DNA from: Clostridium sartagoforme | GTDB lineage: Bacteria > Bacillota > Clostridia > Clostridiales > Clostridiaceae | NCBI RefSeq assembly: GCF_004794105.1 | Contig: NZ_SRYR01000009.1 | Span: 1-64,000 of the forward strand | DNA length: 64,000 nucleotides | Reading direction: 5' to 3' | Shown: positions 18,780 through 27,892 of the stretch, in pieces | Layout of the letters: every line of letters starts with the position of its first letter | Numbering within the stretch: position 1 is the stretch's first letter | Made by a program: the position numbers and the translations under genes | The notes under the pieces: generated by a model | Told to the model about the DNA's origin: nothing | What the model saw: the letters and a program-made list of their open reading frames with translations, nothing else | Databases searched by the model: none

Positions 18780-18949
18780 CTTAAAACTTAACCTCTAAAT
18801 ATAGATATAAATCTTTCACATTTCTTTATTCTTCTCTACACTAAGTTGTTTAGGTCCTTAAAATTTAATTATTAAGTAACACTACTAAGAGTCGCTAATA
18901 TACTACTAATGATGAAGCTTATACCAGTATCAATATAAAGGAGTATCAT

Positions 18950-19525
18950 ATGTATACTAACCAATATTTCTTTTGTCCCTATCCCATGAATCAAGATGCT
19001 TATCTCTCCTTCAATTCATCCTGGAGAAACATAACACAAAAATTTGCATCCTTTAGTGGCACAGTTACAATGATTGAAGATTTTTACACAGGTCAAAATG
19101 ATTCATCAATGGGATGTTATAAATTTATGTCGCTAGAAAACGTGGACATGGGGATTGCAAATTTTATAATTTCTCCGGAAACTTACTTTGTAAATCATGC
19201 AGTGATTGAGTTAGGCGACAAAGTAACCGGATTTTATGATGCAAATGCACCTATCCCCCTTATTTATCCTCCACAATATCGTGCAATTGTTATGTCTAAA
19301 AACACAGAATCTGAAAATGTTACTGTAGACTATTTTAATAGTGAACTTATAAGCAGCGATGGAAATTTAAAACTAAACATTGCCCCATCTACAGAGGTAA
19401 TTCTAACAAATGATCAGATTTTTAATAGATACCCTGGAAATAGAAACCTAATTGTTGTTTATGGCTCTACAACATTTAGCATCCCTGCTCAAACTACTCC
19501 ATATAAAATCATCGTTCTTTGCTAA
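18950..19525 (+). CDS. Conserved-looking protein of unknown function
   Basis: A 191-aa protein I do not recognise. AAGGAG is well spaced before the ATG, and codon use is normal for the window, so it is real. The N-terminus is MYTNQYFFCPYPMNQ, with no signal peptide or membrane segment. The composition is rich in Tyr, Phe, Ser and Asn and looks mostly beta, with a repeated pattern of short hydrophobic strands. That would fit a spore-coat or secreted structural protein, but no motif proves it. It stands alone and is followed by a hairpin at 19632-19667. Confidence 0.6.
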   Translation: MYTNQYFFCPYPMNQDAYLSFNSSWRNITQKFASFSGTVTMIEDFYTGQNDSSMGCYKFMSLENVDMGIANFIISPETYFVNHAVIELGDKVTGFYDANAPIPLIYPPQYRAIVMSKNTESENVTVDYFNSELISSDGNLKLNIAPSTEVILTNDQIFNRYPGNRNLIVVYGSTTFSIPAQTTPYKIIVLC

Positions 19526-19596
19526 ATCAAAATATGTTATATTAGTTTATGCAATTAATTTATATCCTAGCCTTTCTAATAATAAAACTTTTCTTT

Positions 19597-19675
19597 TTGG
19601 TACGGTTCATTATTCTCGATTCTAAAATAATAACCCAGGACAAACTATTTCTGTATCGTCCTGGGTTTAATAGTA
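19597..19675 (-). pseudogene. Relic of a recurring short coding element, with hairpin
   Basis: On the minus strand this contains GYYFRIENNEPYQKEK and, in another frame, QDDTEIVCPG. Both match the better preserved copy at 59780-59905 (DNTEMCWQGYYFRIKNDKPY). It also folds as a hairpin (arms 19632-19641 and 19658-19667, AACCCAGGAC/GTCCTGGGTT) that could end transcription of the convergent neighbours. Confidence 0.55.
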
Positions 19676-19968
19676 GAGTACCCGCTTAAATACTAGAACC
19701 CTCCACTATCATTTATATAAATTCTTAACTATAGTAACATTTTTTCTATTTTATTGTACATAATTTATATAGTTTTCAATTAATAATCTACATCTATAGT
19801 TTTATATTATTATAAAATAAAAATAATTCTTTAGTAAATTATCTAAATTGAAAGAATCGATCTTTTAATATAAATATAAGTTGTTTAGATACCTTGATAT
19901 ATTAATTATTTTCAATACTAAATAAAACTTCATAAAATGTAAAAACTTAATTACACCTTATATATTAA

Positions 19969-20907
19969 TTATATTTTATAGTTATGCAAATTTACAATAT
20001 TAGCCTTATCAGCAAATCCTGCATTAAACCATGGAAATTCTTTATTTACATTTTCTATTGATTTCGATAGCCATCTAACATAAGGGTCATATATATAATT
20101 TATTAAATTCTCGTCCTCTATGCGATAATAAGGACATAAGTCAAATTCTCTTGCTCCCAATAACGTTACCCCAGAGAAATGGTAAAATAATAGAGGTGAA
20201 TCATCTAAATACACTACATTGTTCTTTTTTGAGACTTTATAATTTTTTATATTCCACAATGCAGCATTTGCTCCAATAGATTTTACTATATGAACATTTT
20301 TAAATATATTAGGCCAATCTTCTACATACCTTTGGTCTCCAAAGGTTTTATTAACTACATCATATTCAATGGTACATTTTTTTAAGCATCTATCTTCCCA
20401 TAGTTTTACTGCAGCTTTTGCTTCATTATTATTTTTAAATCCCACAAATCCTGTATTATATAATCCGCTTAATTCATAATAGTGCCTAAATTCTTCTGAG
20501 TTTCTATGATCTATAAGAAAAATTGATGCCTCAGGATTCTCATTAAAAATATGATCTAAGTCAGAAAAAAAGAATAAATCTGCATCTACATGTGCATAAT
20601 ATTCTGCATTGTCATATTTATTAACAATATAATATAAAAAAATAGGCTTTAGTGTCCAACAATATTCATGAAATATTCTATTAGACTTAGCTATTTCTAA
20701 ATCGTGATTGTTTTCCTCTATATCCTTTAGTTGTACTAAAATTATATTTTTAAAAGCTATTTTATTTAGTATATTGTAAACAGAGTCATCCATACATAGA
20801 ATAAACAACTTAAAATCACTACAATAGTTTTCTAAAGAAACATACATTGGTATTAATTTAAATAAATTTGATCCCGATAATATCATTGATAAATGATATT
20901 TATTCAT
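19969..20907 (-). CDS. Putative glycosyltransferase (nucleotide-diphospho-sugar transferase type)
   Basis: A 312-aa GT-A type enzyme with a metal-binding DxD motif in YYAHVDADLFFFSD. A paralogue lies at 22146-23063; shared blocks are the N-terminal HEYCWTLKP/NQYCWTLKP, the DxD block, FGDQRYVEDWP/FGDQKYLDDMP and LLFYHFSG/LIFYHFSG. The donor and acceptor are unknown. ATG 20907 is chosen because GGGGG lies six bases upstream; an in-frame TTG is two codons earlier. It is the last gene of the glycan operon. No membrane segment, so cytosolic or peripheral. Confidence 0.82.
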   Translation of the reverse strand: MNKYHLSMILSGSNLFKLIPMYVSLENYCSDFKLFILCMDDSVYNILNKIAFKNIILVQLKDIEENNHDLEIAKSNRIFHEYCWTLKPIFLYYIVNKYDNAEYYAHVDADLFFFSDLDHIFNENPEASIFLIDHRNSEEFRHYYELSGLYNTGFVGFKNNNEAKAAVKLWEDRCLKKCTIEYDVVNKTFGDQRYVEDWPNIFKNVHIVKSIGANAALWNIKNYKVSKKNNVVYLDDSPLLFYHFSGVTLLGAREFDLCPYYRIEDENLINYIYDPYVRWLSKSIENVNKEFPWFNAGFADKANIVNLHNYKI

Positions 20908-20939
20908 AGGCAACCCCCTCTTCAGTACATTTTCAGAAT

Positions 20940-22118
20940 TTAATAATAAACATTATAAATATCTCTTATTAACGCTAACATGGCTTCTGTAAAGTATTTA
21001 ATTCCAAACATATCCCTTAAAATTTTGACTTCCATAATTAATTTGTTTACATCTATATCTATAGTTGGCATAATTTTATTTATATCCGTAACACCTTCTA
21101 TAACGTAGCGTCGTCTACATGTCTGAAGTAATTCTAAAAATATATCTAAAAGAGGCCTGAAATAGCTTACAGCTATCATATTATTTATATCTTTAGTTAA
21201 TTCATTAAAATCATAATCATTAATTGATGTTATGCCAGCCGTACAAACTAATATTACATCTATAAAATAATTATTATTGTATTTTTTACATATATAATTT
21301 ATATTTTCACGGGTTTCAAATATATTATTATTTGTAGGATGTTCTTGGTGAACACTTAATATATTTTTATCAAATATAAATTTGCTACCAGATTTATATA
21401 GTCTTATTCCTAAGTCATAGTCTTCAAATCCATATCCAACTATATTTTCATCAAACATTCCTACTTCTATAACTCTATTTCTTTCTACAGAAGCATTATT
21501 AGTTAAAAAAAATCTCCAGGGTAGAAGATAGTCTTTTAATTCGTCATTGTGATTTTTTAATATCTCTTTTAACCCTCGTATAAATTCTGCATCTAAGTCA
21601 AAAGATTTATTTAAATAACTTCCATCAATTATTGATTCAACATCTATTAATGGGTATTTATCTATCAGATTAAAATTTCCATCTGGCTTACTCACTGTTG
21701 TATTTAAATAATTCTCAATGCTTAATTTTAATTCTTTGTAATAAAAAGTAAAAATCCTTTTCCACAGAATTCCACATACAACTATATTTTTTTCTTCATG
21801 ATTTTTTAAATGCCTAGTTATAAAATCTCTACTTGCTATCATGTCACTATCATGAAATATTAGAATATCACCAACTGCTCTTCTTATTCCTTCATTTCTT
21901 CCACGAGCTATTCCTCTATTTTCTTCAAGTCTAACAAATTTAAAGTTAAATTTAGCTTTAAAATTTTCTAACATTTCTATGGTATTATCACTAGATCCAT
22001 TATCTACTACAATAACTTCAAAAATATTGAAGCCACAATCTTGATTATTTAAGGATATAAGATTGTAGTATAATCTCTCTTTAGAATTATATGCTGGTAT
22101 TATAACACTTGCTTTCAT
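20940..22118 (-). CDS. Family 2 glycosyltransferase
   Basis: A 392-aa GT2 enzyme. The N-terminal fold shows SVIIPAYNSKERL, VVDNGSSDNT, ENRGIARGRNEG and the metal site FHDSDMIAS. Further on VGYGFEDYDLGIRL carries the acidic ED motif typical of chain-adding galactosyltransferase-like GT2 enzymes. The C-terminal ~130 residues are unassigned. GGAGG sits eight bases before ATG 22118; the in-frame ATG five codons earlier overlaps that site. It lies between two related glycosyltransferases and probably builds the same glycan. Confidence 0.88.
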   Translation of the reverse strand: MKASVIIPAYNSKERLYYNLISLNNQDCGFNIFEVIVVDNGSSDNTIEMLENFKAKFNFKFVRLEENRGIARGRNEGIRRAVGDILIFHDSDMIASRDFITRHLKNHEEKNIVVCGILWKRIFTFYYKELKLSIENYLNTTVSKPDGNFNLIDKYPLIDVESIIDGSYLNKSFDLDAEFIRGLKEILKNHNDELKDYLLPWRFFLTNNASVERNRVIEVGMFDENIVGYGFEDYDLGIRLYKSGSKFIFDKNILSVHQEHPTNNNIFETRENINYICKKYNNNYFIDVILVCTAGITSINDYDFNELTKDINNMIAVSYFRPLLDIFLELLQTCRRRYVIEGVTDINKIMPTIDIDVNKLIMEVKILRDMFGIKYFTEAMLALIRDIYNVYY

Positions 22119-22145
22119 CACTTTTTCCTCCATCCTTAATCTTTT

Positions 22146-23063
22146 CTAATTATCATCAACAGCATCTACAGTAAAATATCCCTTAAAATCTGGATCTATT
22201 TTTTCAACATCATTAATAATTTTTTCCAATGCTCTCCTGTATATTTGGTAAATGAATGGTGTATTAACTCTATCTTGTTCATGAACTTGCCTAATATCAT
22301 ATTTACTAATTATTCTAAAACCACTAAAGTGATAAAATATTAATTTGTTATTATTAACCATTATAGTATCATTTAAAACTGTAAATTTATATTTCGAACT
22401 ATTCCAGTGTCCAATATTTACTCCTTGAGTTGTTATTTCGTAAACATTATTAAATAGGAATGGCATATCATCAAGATATTTTTGATCTCCAAATTTATTA
22501 TCTTCAGGATTTGAAGTACAACTATCTACGCACATTTTATCCCACCAATTAACACAGGATAGTCCATCAATATCTTTTTTAAAACTAATAAATCCCGAGT
22601 TAAAATTTCCAGTGAGAGATTGTATAGTATTATTAACCTCTTTCGAATACATAGGCAAAAACACTTCTCCACTAGATAGTAATACAGAATCATATGGTTG
22701 ATTTTCAAATATTACATTAGGATTTTGATAAAAGAATAAATCTGAATCTATATAAGTTACTCTTTTAATTGATTCCTCTAAAGTAAGAATATACTTTATA
22801 AAACCAGGCTTTAATGTCCAACAATATTGATTTAATTTTCTTGAAGCTTTGATTGCTAACAAATCTTCTCTATTTAATTCAGAAATTGTTACTAACACTA
22901 TTTTATCAAAATTTATTTTCTTAAGAAATTCATAGCATTTCTCATCTACGCAAAGGATATATACTTTAAAATTATCCATAGTTTTATACAAAGATAAAAA
23001 ACATGCAATTGCCTGAATTAATCTAGTCCTTGATACAACCATACAAAAAACACTTTCTTGCAT
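22146..23063 (-). CDS. Putative glycosyltransferase, paralogue of 19969-20907
   Basis: A 305-aa GT-A type enzyme with the DxD motif in RVTYIDSDLFFYQNP. It shares QYCWTLKPGF, FGDQKYLDDMPF and LIFYHFSGFR with the enzyme at 19969-20907. AAGGAGAG is seven bases before the ATG. It starts 3 bp after the dehydratase stop, so it is in the same operon. Donor sugar is unknown; a CDP-activated sugar is suggested by the neighbours only. Confidence 0.82.
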   Translation of the reverse strand: MQESVFCMVVSRTRLIQAIACFLSLYKTMDNFKVYILCVDEKCYEFLKKINFDKIVLVTISELNREDLLAIKASRKLNQYCWTLKPGFIKYILTLEESIKRVTYIDSDLFFYQNPNVIFENQPYDSVLLSSGEVFLPMYSKEVNNTIQSLTGNFNSGFISFKKDIDGLSCVNWWDKMCVDSCTSNPEDNKFGDQKYLDDMPFLFNNVYEITTQGVNIGHWNSSKYKFTVLNDTIMVNNNKLIFYHFSGFRIISKYDIRQVHEQDRVNTPFIYQIYRRALEKIINDVEKIDPDFKGYFTVDAVDDN

Positions 23064-23066
23064 TAT

Positions 23067-24047
23067 TTATCTCTCCTTTTTAAGGAAATCTTTATACCAT
23101 TCTATAGTTTTACTTAGCCCCTCATCTATTGTATAATTTGGACTCCATCCTAATACAGTTCTTGCTTTCTTTGCTGATAAATATTGGTGTATTATTTCAT
23201 TACTTCCTTGATTTAATATTATAGGTTTTATATCACTGCCCATAATCTTCAATATTTTATTAACTAGTTCTAAAACTGTTAATTGTATTTCATTACTAAA
23301 ATTAAAAGCTTGTCCCCCTAAGTTAAGCTCTACAACTTTTTCAGCTAAATTAATATATGCGTCTACTGCATCCTCTATATAGAAATAATCACGAATAAAG
23401 CTTCCGTCACTTCTTATTACAGGAGCTTCTTTGTTTAATATAGATTGAATACTTTGTGGAATAATTCTATTGAAATTTAAATCTCCACCACCATAAAGGT
23501 TTCCACATCTTGTAATACATACTGGTAGCTTGTAAGTCTCATAATAAGTTTGAGCAATTAAATCTGTGCAACTTTTTGAAACATCATAGGGGTGCTTTCC
23601 TTGAAGTGGCATATTTTCATCATATGGAAGTTTTTCTTGGTCCCCATAAGCTTTATCACTAGATGCTATTATTACCTGTTTAATTAATGGACTTTTTCTT
23701 GCTGCCTCAAGTATATTCCAAGTTCCTTCTATATTAGACTTAAAAGTTCCTAATGGGTTTCTATTTGCAACTCCAACAATAGCCTGGGCTGCTAAATGAA
23801 ATACTGTATCTATCTCATATTCTCCAAGTGCCCTTTCTATTAATAAATAATCTTCTAACATCCCCTGTACAACATTAACCTTTTTATATTCTTCTCCAAT
23901 ATATATATTGGATTGTGGTATATAATCTCTTACTAAGATAGTTACATTAGCCCCATAGTTTACTAATTTTTTAACTAAATAACTTCCTAAAAATCCAGTA
24001 CCACCCGTTACAAAAACATTTTTATTATTCCAAAACTTATTTACCAT
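23067..24047 (-). CDS. rfbG: CDP-glucose 4,6-dehydratase-like epimerase/dehydratase
   Basis: An SDR-family NAD-dependent sugar-nucleotide enzyme. The Rossmann motif [12 protein letters not shown], the Ser in [10 protein letters not shown] and the YxxxK pair in HPYDVSKSC are all present. Together with the adjacent cytidylyltransferase this fits CDP-glucose 4,6-dehydratase, giving CDP-4-keto-6-deoxyglucose. I chose ATG 24047 ([10 protein letters not shown]), preceded by AGGAG inside the end of the upstream gene. A longer reading from 24077 would add ten Arg/Lys-rich residues and is less likely. The two genes overlap by 7 bp. Confidence 0.85.
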   Translation of the reverse strand: MVNKFWNNKNVFVTGGTGFLGSYLVKKLVNYGANVTILVRDYIPQSNIYIGEEYKKVNVVQGMLEDYLLIERALGEYEIDTVFHLAAQAIVGVANRNPLGTFKSNIEGTWNILEAARKSPLIKQVIIASSDKAYGDQEKLPYDENMPLQGKHPYDVSKSCTDLIAQTYYETYKLPVCITRCGNLYGGGDLNFNRIIPQSIQSILNKEAPVIRSDGSFIRDYFYIEDAVDAYINLAEKVVELNLGGQAFNFSNEIQLTVLELVNKILKIMGSDIKPIILNQGSNEIIHQYLSAKKARTVLGWSPNYTIDEGLSKTIEWYKDFLKKER

Positions 24048-24805
24048 ATTTTCCAATCTCCTCTTCCTTCGTTCCAAATTTTATTAACATTATTTATATC
24101 ATTTAAAGTGTCCATAGCAGTCCAAAAACCATTATGAATATATACTGCCATTTCATTATCTTTAACTAATTTTTTTAATGGATTTTGTTCTAAAACACAT
24201 GTTGTATCATTCTCCAAATAATCAAATATTTCTGGCTCAAAAACAAAAAATCCACCATTTATTATTCCATCAGTACTCTTCTTTTCATCAAAAGATTTAG
24301 CTAATCCATCTTCTATAGTTAAAATTCCATATTGACTTTTCTTGTATATTCCTGTAACTGTTGCTATTTTCCCCTGTTCTTTATGAAACTTTAATAATTC
24401 ATCTATATTTATGTCTGCTAGTCCATCTCCATAAGTTAACATAAATGTTTCATTTCCAATATACTTTTGAGCCCTTTTTAATCTTCCCCCTGTCATAGTT
24501 TCAATACCTGTATCAACAAAATTTATCCTCCATGGCTCTGGTTCAGAATCTATATTAATATCTCCACTTTTCATATCTAAAAGAAAATTTCTAGTTTTCC
24601 ATGAATAATCTATAAAATATTCTTTTATTTTTTCACCCTTATAGCCTAATAAAAACATAAAATCATTAAATCCATAATGACTATATATTTTCATTATGTG
24701 CCATACTATTGGCATATTCCCAACCTCACATAAAGGCTTAGGTATATTCATTGTTAACTGACTCATTCTAATTCCTTTGCCTCCAGCAAGTATAACAACT
24801 TTCAT
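24041..24805 (-). CDS. rfbF: Glucose-1-phosphate cytidylyltransferase
   Basis: Makes CDP-glucose from CTP and glucose 1-phosphate. The 254-aa protein has the nucleotidyltransferase signature [29 protein letters not shown], and the blocks [26 protein letters not shown] and [10 protein letters not shown], all characteristic of RfbF. Length equals the usual ~255 aa. GGAGGG precedes the ATG. It overlaps the dehydratase gene downstream by 7 bp, so the two steps are translationally coupled. Confidence 0.93.
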   Translation of the reverse strand: MKVVILAGGKGIRMSQLTMNIPKPLCEVGNMPIVWHIMKIYSHYGFNDFMFLLGYKGEKIKEYFIDYSWKTRNFLLDMKSGDINIDSEPEPWRINFVDTGIETMTGGRLKRAQKYIGNETFMLTYGDGLADINIDELLKFHKEQGKIATVTGIYKKSQYGILTIEDGLAKSFDEKKSTDGIINGGFFVFEPEIFDYLENDTTCVLEQNPLKKLVKDNEMAVYIHNGFWTAMDTLNDINNVNKIWNEGRGDWKIW

Positions 24806-24829
24806 CTTTTGCCCTCCGTTATTTATCTT

Positions 24830-25060
24830 TTAATTAGTTTTGTTATTTTTCAAATCTACTATTGAATCAAGATCTAAATATCCGCCATGATTGTATTCAT
24901 CGTATAAAATTATAAATACCAAAATATTTATACTTCTATCATAGAGCTTAGAAACTACTATCTCATGACTAATTTTTATAATAGATTTATCTTTTATAAA
25001 CTCATTAACATCACATTCTAATTTTTCTATATTTGTACCTTTTATTATCTTCACTTTCAT
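24830..25060 (-). CDS. Small Cse60-like protein
   Basis: A 76-aa acidic/basic protein with no signal peptide. The pattern KVKIIKGTNIEKLECDVNEF followed by two short beta strands and ILYDE resembles the sporulation protein Cse60 (about 60 aa in Bacillus). AGGT lies about seven bases before the ATG. It is 24 bp upstream of rfbF on the same strand, so it may be the first gene of the glycan operon, which would link that operon to sporulation. The family call rests on pattern similarity only. Confidence 0.5.
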   Translation of the reverse strand: MKVKIIKGTNIEKLECDVNEFIKDKSIIKISHEIVVSKLYDRSINILVFIILYDEYNHGGYLDLDSIVDLKNNKTN

Positions 25061-25235
25061 TTTAATTACCTATCCCCTACTACTTTTCATAATTTATATT
25101 ATTCTTAAAATTTTATTATGCTACTAATTTTCATGTATTACATTTAGATGCGGCAATTTCTCTAAGAATACATTTATTTCACTAGTATTATAGAATGTCT
25201 ATTGTCTTTTAAATGACTTTATCCTATGTAATTGA

Positions 25236-25502
25236 TATGATAACTACTTTGACTTTCAAATAGAAGGAACTATTGTTGGACGTAATACTATGGGAGTAAC
25301 AGATTATAGTAATCTTGCTATATCAGATTATGTTGATTTTCAGTTTATGTATCCAACATCGAGGCTTGATGCTATTGATAAAGGAGAAGGGCTTACAGGA
25401 AAAGGAGTTCAAGTTGACATTCATATTCCTTGGACAAATGAATTTGTTAGTGAAGACTTAGATATGAAATATGTTCTTAATTCCTTATTATCGCATACTT
25501 AA
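25236..25502 (+). pseudogene. Relic of an S41-family peptidase (C-terminus)
   Basis: After an in-frame TGA at 25233 the frame reads IEGTIVGRNTMGVTDYSNLA, then a segment ending in VQVDIHIPWTNEF. This is the pattern of the C-terminal part of clostridial S41 (tail-specific) peptidases. The catalytic Ser/Lys region is missing, and no ribosome site precedes the first ATG (25290). It is a remnant rather than a small gene. Confidence 0.55.
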
Positions 25503-25540
25503 ATCTTCTATTCATTATCGTAAAACTAAGTTCTTAACAC

Positions 25541-25575
25541 ACAAAAAAAGTGGGTCACAATTTTGATCCACTTCT
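25541..25575 (-). terminator. Terminator of the bile salt hydrolase gene
   Basis: Arms AAGTGGGTCA and TGATCCACTT pair with one mismatch, followed on the minus strand by seven T (complement of the A-run at 25542-25549). It lies 20 bp past the stop at 25595. Confidence 0.85.
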
Positions 25576-25594
25576 CATTAATAATATTTTATAT

Positions 25595-26584
25595 TTAATT
25601 TTCGTAATTTATATCTTGCTTTATTAAATAAGGAAAAACCTTAATATTACTTCCATCTAAGTCTTCCTTATTTATATCAATAGCATTTATTCTATTATTA
25701 TTGTATGTCTTGTAATAATAGATTCCTTTTTCTTGGTTCATGCAGGAAGAATATACAGTAAAGTCTTCTTTTCCTTCCACAGTCATAACCCCACCCTTTA
25801 CCATTGCTGTATAATCAAGCATATGGAAGAATTGGCTAATACCACTTAAATCATCTTCTACTTTTGGCAATCTTGATTTAATAAATGCAATTCTTACAAA
25901 TCTTGAAACGGAAGAAAAGTCTCCTGGGATTCCTATAGTACCTGCTCCTACACCTAGAGGTTCTAATTCTTGATTGCACCATCTAGTTTCTTTTGGATAC
26001 ACCTCTGTAATACCTACATACTGACTTAAATTAATTATATGCCAATCAAAGGTTGGATTGTTAGTAAGTACCCCAATATTATTATCATAAACTGCAAACT
26101 CATCCTTAGTTTTTTCTACTACTATGGATTTTCCTGTTTTATCTACTACCATCCAATGAAGAGTAGGTACAGGATATTTTTCATTTAAAGGTACATCTAC
26201 TAACTCTATATTTTTTATTTCTTTCTTAACTTCATCTACTGTTTCATGATTAAATAGAACCCAAAGTATAAAGTCGTAAGGTGCAATATTTACTCTTCCT
26301 TTAACTGGTTCTTTTTCATAATAAGCAAAGCCTGCAAAGTTTAATCCTGCACAAGCCAACCCTTTTTCATTCATTCCATCAGCTAATGCAGCATGATTAT
26401 CAATAACAGTTCCCATTCCAATAATGCCATACCTACCCTTTACCATATTGCCAGTAACCTTATCTTGGTATTTATAATTCCTTGGAACAACCATAACAGA
26501 TTGATTAAAATAATACTCTATATCCATATTTCTTCCAAAAAAATTATTGCCTTTATTTGATCTAATAGTTAATGCTGTACACAT
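25595..26584 (-). CDS. bsh: Choloylglycine hydrolase (bile salt hydrolase)
   Basis: Cleaves the amide bond of conjugated bile acids, releasing glycine or taurine. The 329-aa Ntn hydrolase begins MCTALTIRS, so Cys2 becomes the nucleophile after Met removal. All known active-site residues are present: Arg18 and Asp21 in FGRNMDIEYY, Asn82 in CAGLNF, Asn175 in VLTNNPTFDWH, Arg228 in SSVSRFVRIA. It resembles the Clostridium perfringens conjugated bile acid hydrolase closely, including the C-terminal GIYYYKTYNNNRINAID block. No signal peptide, so intracellular. AAGGGG precedes the ATG. It is transcribed alone. Penicillin V acylase is the main alternative, but the overall match favours bile salts. 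Confidence 0.93.
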   Translation of the reverse strand: MCTALTIRSNKGNNFFGRNMDIEYYFNQSVMVVPRNYKYQDKVTGNMVKGRYGIIGMGTVIDNHAALADGMNEKGLACAGLNFAGFAYYEKEPVKGRVNIAPYDFILWVLFNHETVDEVKKEIKNIELVDVPLNEKYPVPTLHWMVVDKTGKSIVVEKTKDEFAVYDNNIGVLTNNPTFDWHIINLSQYVGITEVYPKETRWCNQELEPLGVGAGTIGIPGDFSSVSRFVRIAFIKSRLPKVEDDLSGISQFFHMLDYTAMVKGGVMTVEGKEDFTVYSSCMNQEKGIYYYKTYNNNRINAIDINKEDLDGSNIKVFPYLIKQDINYEN

Positions 26585-26883
26585 ATTTCCCCTTATTCTA
26601 TAAATAGATTTTTTATTTCTAACTTTATAAACTCTATTTATATTTCTTAATTTTATAATTTCTACTATTCTTTCTTATTACATAATTTATACTTATCTTT
26701 ATTATGTTATTCATTTATTTATATTATGTAGAAATATAAAATAAATACTATAAATTTAAATCTCTATTTTCTTTGTCTCATAGTTATTCTATTCATCTAT
26801 TAACTAAAGGATTCGTCAAGCTTCATCTCCTGGTTTTTTATCTCAATAATCTCTCTCAAAACAAATTAAATCTTTAGCCTAAA
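26585..26883. other. AT-rich intergenic stretch
   Basis: No open frame with a ribosome site, and no clear relic. It must hold the promoter of the bile salt hydrolase gene, but I could not pick a convincing -35/-10 pair in the very AT-rich sequence. Confidence 0.4.
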
Positions 26884-26925
26884 TAAGACCCAGAAGTTAA
26901 AAAATTTCTTAACCTCTAGGTCTTA
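26884..26925 (-). terminator. Terminator of the sucrose operon
   Basis: Arms 26884-26900 and 26909-26925 form a 17-bp stem with two mismatches, about 30 bp past the fructokinase stop. The T-tail on the minus strand is poor, but the position fits. Confidence 0.65.
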
Positions 26926-26953
26926 AACTTCAGTTATTATATTTTATGTATAA

Positions 26954-27874
26954 CTAAAACTCAACTTTGCCTTTTCTTTTAATTACTTTGTCCAAGGTTG
27001 GTATTGCTGGTATTGCTCCATATTCCTCGCAAGTCATAGCTCCAACTACATTTGCAAACTCTATTATTTGTTCATAATCTCTATTTTCACTTCTTGTTAA
27101 TCCATATAATACTGCTCCAACAAAAGCATCTCCTGCACCTGTAGAATCCTTTTGCTCTATATCTATTGAACCTATGATAATTGATTTGTTTCCTTCTATT
27201 AACATAGTTCCTTTTTTACCTAAAGTTATTGCAATAGTTTGAAGATTAGAGTCTTTCAATGATTGTATTGATTCCTCTAATGTCTTAGTATTTGTTAATA
27301 GCATAGCTTCTTCATCACTTAATTTAATAAAATCAGCTTCCTTCATAAAGTTCCAGCAATGCTTTTTATATTCTTCTAATAAATCTTCTGTTATTAGTAC
27401 ATCTCTATAATTAGGGTCAAAAGTAATTAATGCACCTTTAGATTTTCCTTCTTTTAAAAGTGAATAATAAGTTTCCTGAACCTCTCCTCCTAGGAATACC
27501 GTAGCAGATCCAAAATGTATGATATCTTTATTATCTATTGATATCTTTGCTGGATCAATAACATATTTGCTATCACTTCCTCTGTAAAATTCAAAACTTC
27601 TTTCTCCACTTTTATCTAAAGTAACTAATGCCAAAGTTGTCTTTCCTTCATCTTTCATAAATGATGTATCAACATTATTCTCTATTAAAGTTTTCTTTAA
27701 AAAGCTTCCAAAATTGTCTTTTCCAACTTGCCCTAAAAAGTAAGACTTTCCACCTAATTTACTTATAGCTACAGCAACATTGGCAGGTGCTCCACCTGGT
27801 TTCTTTAAGTAATTATCTCCATCTAGAGAAACCATATCTATTAATAATTCGCCAATACAATATATATTATTCAT
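26954..27874 (-). CDS. scrK: Fructokinase (PfkB family)
   Basis: A 306-aa ribokinase-family sugar kinase that phosphorylates the fructose released by sucrose-6-phosphate hydrolase. Signatures: GELLIDMVSL, KPGGAPANVAVAISKLGG (PfkB motif 1) and DSTGAGDAFVGAVLYGL with the catalytic Asp and anion hole (motif 2). GGAGG precedes the ATG. It starts 18 bp after scrB, the third gene of the scrA-scrB-scrK operon, which supports fructose as substrate. A terminator follows. Confidence 0.9.
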   Translation of the reverse strand: MNNIYCIGELLIDMVSLDGDNYLKKPGGAPANVAVAISKLGGKSYFLGQVGKDNFGSFLKKTLIENNVDTSFMKDEGKTTLALVTLDKSGERSFEFYRGSDSKYVIDPAKISIDNKDIIHFGSATVFLGGEVQETYYSLLKEGKSKGALITFDPNYRDVLITEDLLEEYKKHCWNFMKEADFIKLSDEEAMLLTNTKTLEESIQSLKDSNLQTIAITLGKKGTMLIEGNKSIIIGSIDIEQKDSTGAGDAFVGAVLYGLTRSENRDYEQIIEFANVVGAMTCEEYGAIPAIPTLDKVIKRKGKVEF

Positions 27875-27892
27875 AGTTTATTACCTCCAAAT

